From the NCBI GenBank assembly GCA_022820125.1, contig JAJEGA010000077.1:1-64000 (forward strand): a stretch of 64,000 nucleotides of DNA, in the 5' to 3' direction. Of this stretch, positions 61,282 through 64,000 are shown piece after piece (positions within the stretch are counted from its first letter, which is position 1; every line of letters begins with the position of its first letter). The translations under genes were made by a program, and so were the position numbers. Origin of the DNA: Anaerolineae bacterium (GTDB taxonomy: Bacteria; Chloroflexota; Anaerolineae; Aggregatilineales; Phototrophicaceae). A model generated the notes under the pieces. The model saw nothing but the letters and a program-made list of their open reading frames with translations. It was not told the DNA's origin and did not search any database.

Positions 61282-62091
61282 ATGCCTATGACCCAAGCGG
61301 CATTGCATACTCATGACAAAGAGGTCAAGCCGGTCCTGGCGCAATTGACCGCCGGATTGCGATCTATCCTGCGCGACCAGCTAGTCGGCGTCTACCTCTA
61401 CGGCTCGCTGATAACCGGCGATTTCGCGCCCGGCATCAGCGATATCGATCTGGTTGTCGTCCTGACAGAAGCACTCGACAAAGCGAACTTCGAGTCTCTG
61501 CATCGGCTGCATCAGAGCATCGTCGCGCGTCAGCGGGAATGGCATGACCGCCTCGAGCTGGCTTATATTTCGCAAGACGCCTTGCGGACCTTCCGCAGCC
61601 AGACCAGCACAATCGGCATCATCAGCCCGGGCGAGCCCTTCCATCTGATTCAAGCGGGAGACGACTGGCTCATCAGTTGGTACAGGCTGCGCGAAGACGG
61701 CGTCGCGCTTCTGGGTCCGCCGATACAATCGCTGATTGATGAGATCCCTAAACATGACTACCTAAAAGCTGTCGGCGAGCACATCCGCCACTATCGCGAT
61801 TCGGTCAAAAAGCCGCACAATAAACAGGCGCTGTCCTACATTGTGCTGACCGTCGCGCGCGGCCTCAATACCCTGGCGCAGGGCGAGCCGCCGTCCAAAG
61901 TCCAGGCGGCGCGCTGGGCGAGGCAGCGCTATCCGCAATGGGCTGAACTGATTGAACGCGCCTTGTCCTGGCGCGAGGACCCGAAAAGCGACAGCCTTAG
62001 GCCCCAGCAGATCCGCCCCGAAGTCGCGGCTTACGTCGACGATATGCTGTCCCAACTCTCGCAATTGGATGACTGCCACGCTGAGAATTGA
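61282..62091 (+). CDS. Nucleotidyltransferase, aminoglycoside adenylyltransferase-like
   Basis: 269 residues with an N-terminal nucleotidyltransferase domain: GVYLYGSLITGDFAPGISDIDLVVVL carries the GS and D-x-D motif, and the third acidic residue lies near DRLELAYIS. A helical C-terminal DUF4111-like domain follows (YLKAVGEHIRHYRD, then YIVLTVARGLNTLAQGE), as in AadA-type streptomycin/spectinomycin adenylyltransferases. This length and domain order are common in environmental genomes, and resistance is not certain. Starts ATG 61282 and ATG 61288 are both possible. Monocistronic. Confidence 0.85.
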   Translation: MPMTQAALHTHDKEVKPVLAQLTAGLRSILRDQLVGVYLYGSLITGDFAPGISDIDLVVVLTEALDKANFESLHRLHQSIVARQREWHDRLELAYISQDALRTFRSQTSTIGIISPGEPFHLIQAGDDWLISWYRLREDGVALLGPPIQSLIDEIPKHDYLKAVGEHIRHYRDSVKKPHNKQALSYIVLTVARGLNTLAQGEPPSKVQAARWARQRYPQWAELIERALSWREDPKSDSLRPQQIRPEVAAYVDDMLSQLSQLDDCHAEN

Positions 62092-62108
62092 CGATAGAGG
62101 CAGCAAAA

Positions 62109-62180
62109 GTAGGGGCGTTTCGCCGAAACGCCCGACGAACATGGCTGGAAAAGCGGGCGTCTCAGCGAGACGCACCTACA
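62109..62180. repeat. Double hairpin repeat
   Basis: GTAGGGGCGTTTC with GAAACGCCC and GGGCGTCTC with GAGACGCACCTAC, facing inward. One arm has CGCACC instead of CGCCCC. Confidence 0.8.
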
Positions 62181-62233
62181 CGAAGCATAGCGTTTCGGAT
62201 AAATGACTTGCACACATTAAAGCCGCGCGGCGG

Positions 62234-62275
62234 CGCGCATAGGTCGCGTAGACACTGATCTTCGACACTAAGAAA
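62234..62275. repeat. GCGTAGACAC-type repeat, no clear arms
   Basis: GCGTAGACAC at 62246-62255, preceded by AGGTC and followed by TGATCTTCGACAC, in the 302-base non-coding gap 62092-62393. Confidence 0.5.
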
Positions 62276-62393
62276 ACGCCTATAAATGGAAGGGCATCGT
62301 CGCATTTATTGCGCTAATTTCGGTCGATTGCGCCTTTGTGGTGAATAATAGATGGAAACGTCCGCAAGCCGCAAACACAGGTGACTCGCAGAT

Positions 62394-62816
62394 ATGACCA
62401 GGCTGGTATTTTCGCCGCGAATCTTCCTGAAGTTAGCGCCCCTCCTCGCCTGCCTCGCCGCCTGCAATCTCATTGCGCCAAAGCCCTTGGCGACGCCTGC
62501 CCCCACGCCGGCGATCCCGCAAGCGCAGATCCTCTTCCCCGCCCATAATCAGCAAGTGGCGCAAAGCCTCATCTTCGATATCGAGATACTCGCCTCGGAC
62601 CCGGCTGAGGGCATCCGGCGCGTCGAACTCTATGTCGACGAGCAGCTGCAGCAGACCAGTGAGAGCGGCGCCGGCAGCTTGCGCGATTATCGCGTCACCA
62701 TGAACTGGTTCGCCAAAGAAACCGGCTGGCACAAATTCGCCGCAGTCGCCTATCGCGCCGACGGCACAGCCAGTCACCCGCATATCATCGCGCTGGAAGT
62801 CGTTCCGCAAAGCTAA
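62394..62816 (+). CDS. Small lipoprotein with Ig-like domain
   Basis: 140-residue exported lipoprotein: signal segment FLKLAPLLACLAAC with Cys as lipid anchor, a short Pro/Thr linker, then one beta-sandwich domain (AQILFPAHNQQVAQSLIFDIEILASDPAEGIRRVELYVDEQL and a final HKFAAVAYRADGTASHPHIIALEVV). Such Ig-like domains often sit on carbohydrate-active or adhesion proteins. No catalytic residues. It lies upstream of the sugar/nucleoside ABC ATPase on the same strand, but a promoter and 202 bases separate them. Confidence 0.75.
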   Translation: MTRLVFSPRIFLKLAPLLACLAACNLIAPKPLATPAPTPAIPQAQILFPAHNQQVAQSLIFDIEILASDPAEGIRRVELYVDEQLQQTSESGAGSLRDYRVTMNWFAKETGWHKFAAVAYRADGTASHPHIIALEVVPQS

Positions 62817-62851
62817 CCCAGAGACCCAACGCCGCCCGCAAAAGCGCAAAC

Positions 62852-62876
62852 TGCAGGGGCGAGCATTGGCTCGCCC
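62852..62876. repeat. Degenerate hairpin repeat
   Basis: TGCAGGGGCGAGCATTGGCTCGCCC; ends vary but the GAGC/GCTC stem is intact. Confidence 0.6.
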
Positions 62877-62947
62877 ACATAAACACAAAATCAACAGTGA
62901 CGGTCAACCATATCGCCCAAAAACCAAAATCAACGTTCCCGACTAAA

Positions 62948-62976
62948 TTGGTCAAAAAAACAGACTGCGCTACAAT
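62948..62976 (+). promoter_or_regulatory. Candidate promoter of the ABC ATPase gene
   Basis: TTGGTC (62948-62953), exactly 17 bases including an A tract, TACAAT (62971-62976), 42 bases before the start codon. Confidence 0.5.
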
Positions 62977-63018
62977 TAAGCATTGCCTTGCGGAGAGAAC
63001 CACTGCCCTGGCTCAGCG

Positions 63019-64000
63019 ATGGATATTGAACTGCGGAACATCCATAAGCGCTTTGGACCCATCCACGCCAATAACGACATCGACGTCCGCTTCAGCCACG
63101 GGCGGATCGTCGGCATCCTGGGCGAGAATGGCGCCGGCAAATCGACGCTCATGAAAATCCTCTCCGGCTTCCAGCCAGCCGATCAGGGCGACATCCTGAT
63201 TGATGACCGGATCATTGATTACTCCGGTCCGACCGCCGCCATCGCCAACGGCATCGGCATGCTGCAGCAAGACCCGCTTGATGTCGGCGCATTTACCGTA
63301 TTGGAAAACTTCATCTACGGCGGCGCCGAGGGGCTCAGCCTGCAGCGCGCCCAGGCGGAAGCGCGCTTGAGCGAGCTATCAGCCCGTTTCGGCTTCGAGC
63401 TCGACCCCCACCAGCCGATAGACAACCTCTTGATTGCGCAGCGGCAGCAGCTGGAAATCATCCGTCTGTTGGCATTGGGCGTCGAAACGCTGATTCTCGA
63501 TGAACCGACCACCGGCATTTCCGCGGAGCAGAAAGACATCCTCTTTGACGCCCTGCGACGGCTGGCGCAAGATGAAGGCATGATCGTCTTGCTGGTCTCG
63601 CACAAGCTCGAAGATGTCATCGACCTCTGCGATGAAGTTGTCGTCCTGCGCGCCGGGCTGATGGTGGGCGAGATGGAAATGCCGCTCAGCGACGAGCATC
63701 TGACCAGCGTCGTCATCGCCGAAACCAAACAGCGGCTGGTCACCATGATGTTCGGCGAAGAACTGGCGGCGCAAAGCCGCCCGCATTATGAAATCGGCGC
63801 GCCCGTCTTCAGCGCCGACGCGCTCGTCGCGCAGGACCTGCGCCTCGATATGCAGCCAATCTCGCTGACGGTTCACGCTGGCGAAGTGATCGGACTGGCT
63901 GGCTTGGGCGGCAGCGGTCAGGAGCTCTTCATGCGCGCCTGCGCCCGCCTCGAGCGCATCAATAGCGGCGCGCTGCGCTTCGATGGCGTAGAGATCACCA
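63019..64000 (+). CDS. Sugar/nucleoside ABC transporter ATPase (partial, 3' end off the window)
   Basis: The frame is open from ATG 63019 to the window end. The first half is a full ATPase domain: Walker A GENGAGKST, Q loop in GIGMLQQDPL, Walker B LILDEPTTGIS, and H loop VSHKLE. The second half begins near LTVHAGEVIGLAGLGGSGQE, the GLAGxxGxGQ motif of the duplicated domain in BmpA-linked nucleoside and simple-sugar importers. The ABC signature LSGGQ is degenerate (LLIAQRQQLEI), which may weaken ATP hydrolysis in domain 1. A permease pair and a BmpA-like binding protein would be expected to the right. A ribosome site GGAG exists but is 23 bases from the ATG. Confidence 0.85.
   Translation, partial: MDIELRNIHKRFGPIHANNDIDVRFSHGRIVGILGENGAGKSTLMKILSGFQPADQGDILIDDRIIDYSGPTAAIANGIGMLQQDPLDVGAFTVLENFIYGGAEGLSLQRAQAEARLSELSARFGFELDPHQPIDNLLIAQRQQLEIIRLLALGVETLILDEPTTGISAEQKDILFDALRRLAQDEGMIVLLVSHKLEDVIDLCDEVVVLRAGLMVGEMEMPLSDEHLTSVVIAETKQRLVTMMFGEELAAQSRPHYEIGAPVFSADALVAQDLRLDMQPISLTVHAGEVIGLAGLGGSGQELFMRACARLERINSGALRFDGVEIT

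Overview
This 64 kb window looks like a chromosome segment from a free-living Chloroflexota bacterium (Anaerolineae-like). That assignment is an inference from gene content: ATPase-less sugar ABC importers, a sulfatase, DUF1028, Uma2 and PCuAC genes, GC-rich genes with ordinary Shine-Dalgarno sites, and dozens of dispersed TAGGGGCG palindromes. I found no rRNA, tRNA, CRISPR array or intact transposase. The last gene runs off the right edge.

Layout. 0.4-3.4 kb (+): CorC-like membrane protein, cytidine deaminase, two small enzyme-fold proteins. 3.5-15.2 kb (-): carbohydrate region with a sulfatase, two binding-protein/permease sets lacking an ATPase gene, and two paralogous MFS transporters; a 66-bp tail of a further MFS gene lies just beyond one ABC cassette. 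15.3-19.4 kb: acyl-CoA dehydrogenase remnant, AT-richer Fic gene, secreted six-repeat protein. 19.6-25.8 kb: cupin, Fe-ADH/G1PDH-like dehydrogenase with a DegT aminotransferase, membrane protein plus PCuAC lipoprotein. 26-44 kb: a YfhO-Wzx fusion, a giant kinase-like transmembrane protein, stomatin/NfeD, a GT39-type glycosyltransferase, DUF1028, aldo/keto reductase and two TPR membrane proteins. 44-53 kb: DinB and Uma2 genes in a partly decayed tandem duplication, PncC, two VOC proteins, HtpG, a DUF2335 pair and a dehydrogenase. 53.6-57.8 kb: defence-like pair of a type IIG restriction-modification enzyme and a nucleoside-deoxyribosyltransferase-fold protein. 58-64 kb: Wzz protein, serine/threonine dehydratase-like and enolase-superfamily enzymes, nucleotidyltransferase, lipoprotein, and a sugar/nucleoside ABC ATPase.

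The most striking non-genic signal is layered repeats. The basic unit is a hairpin with conserved ends (GTAGGGGCG/CGCCC) and variable but base-paired stems. Hairpins are packaged into larger elements with terminal inverted repeats resembling non-autonomous MITEs, including pairs of copies in opposite orientation. A third layer is a ~22-bp sequence with core GCGTAGACAC found in the loops of several hairpins, always in the same window orientation. The most interesting protein-level candidates are the RM/NDT-like pair with a mosaic specificity domain, the kinase-like transmembrane protein, the YfhO-Wzx fusion and the A-B-A-B-A-B secreted repeat protein.
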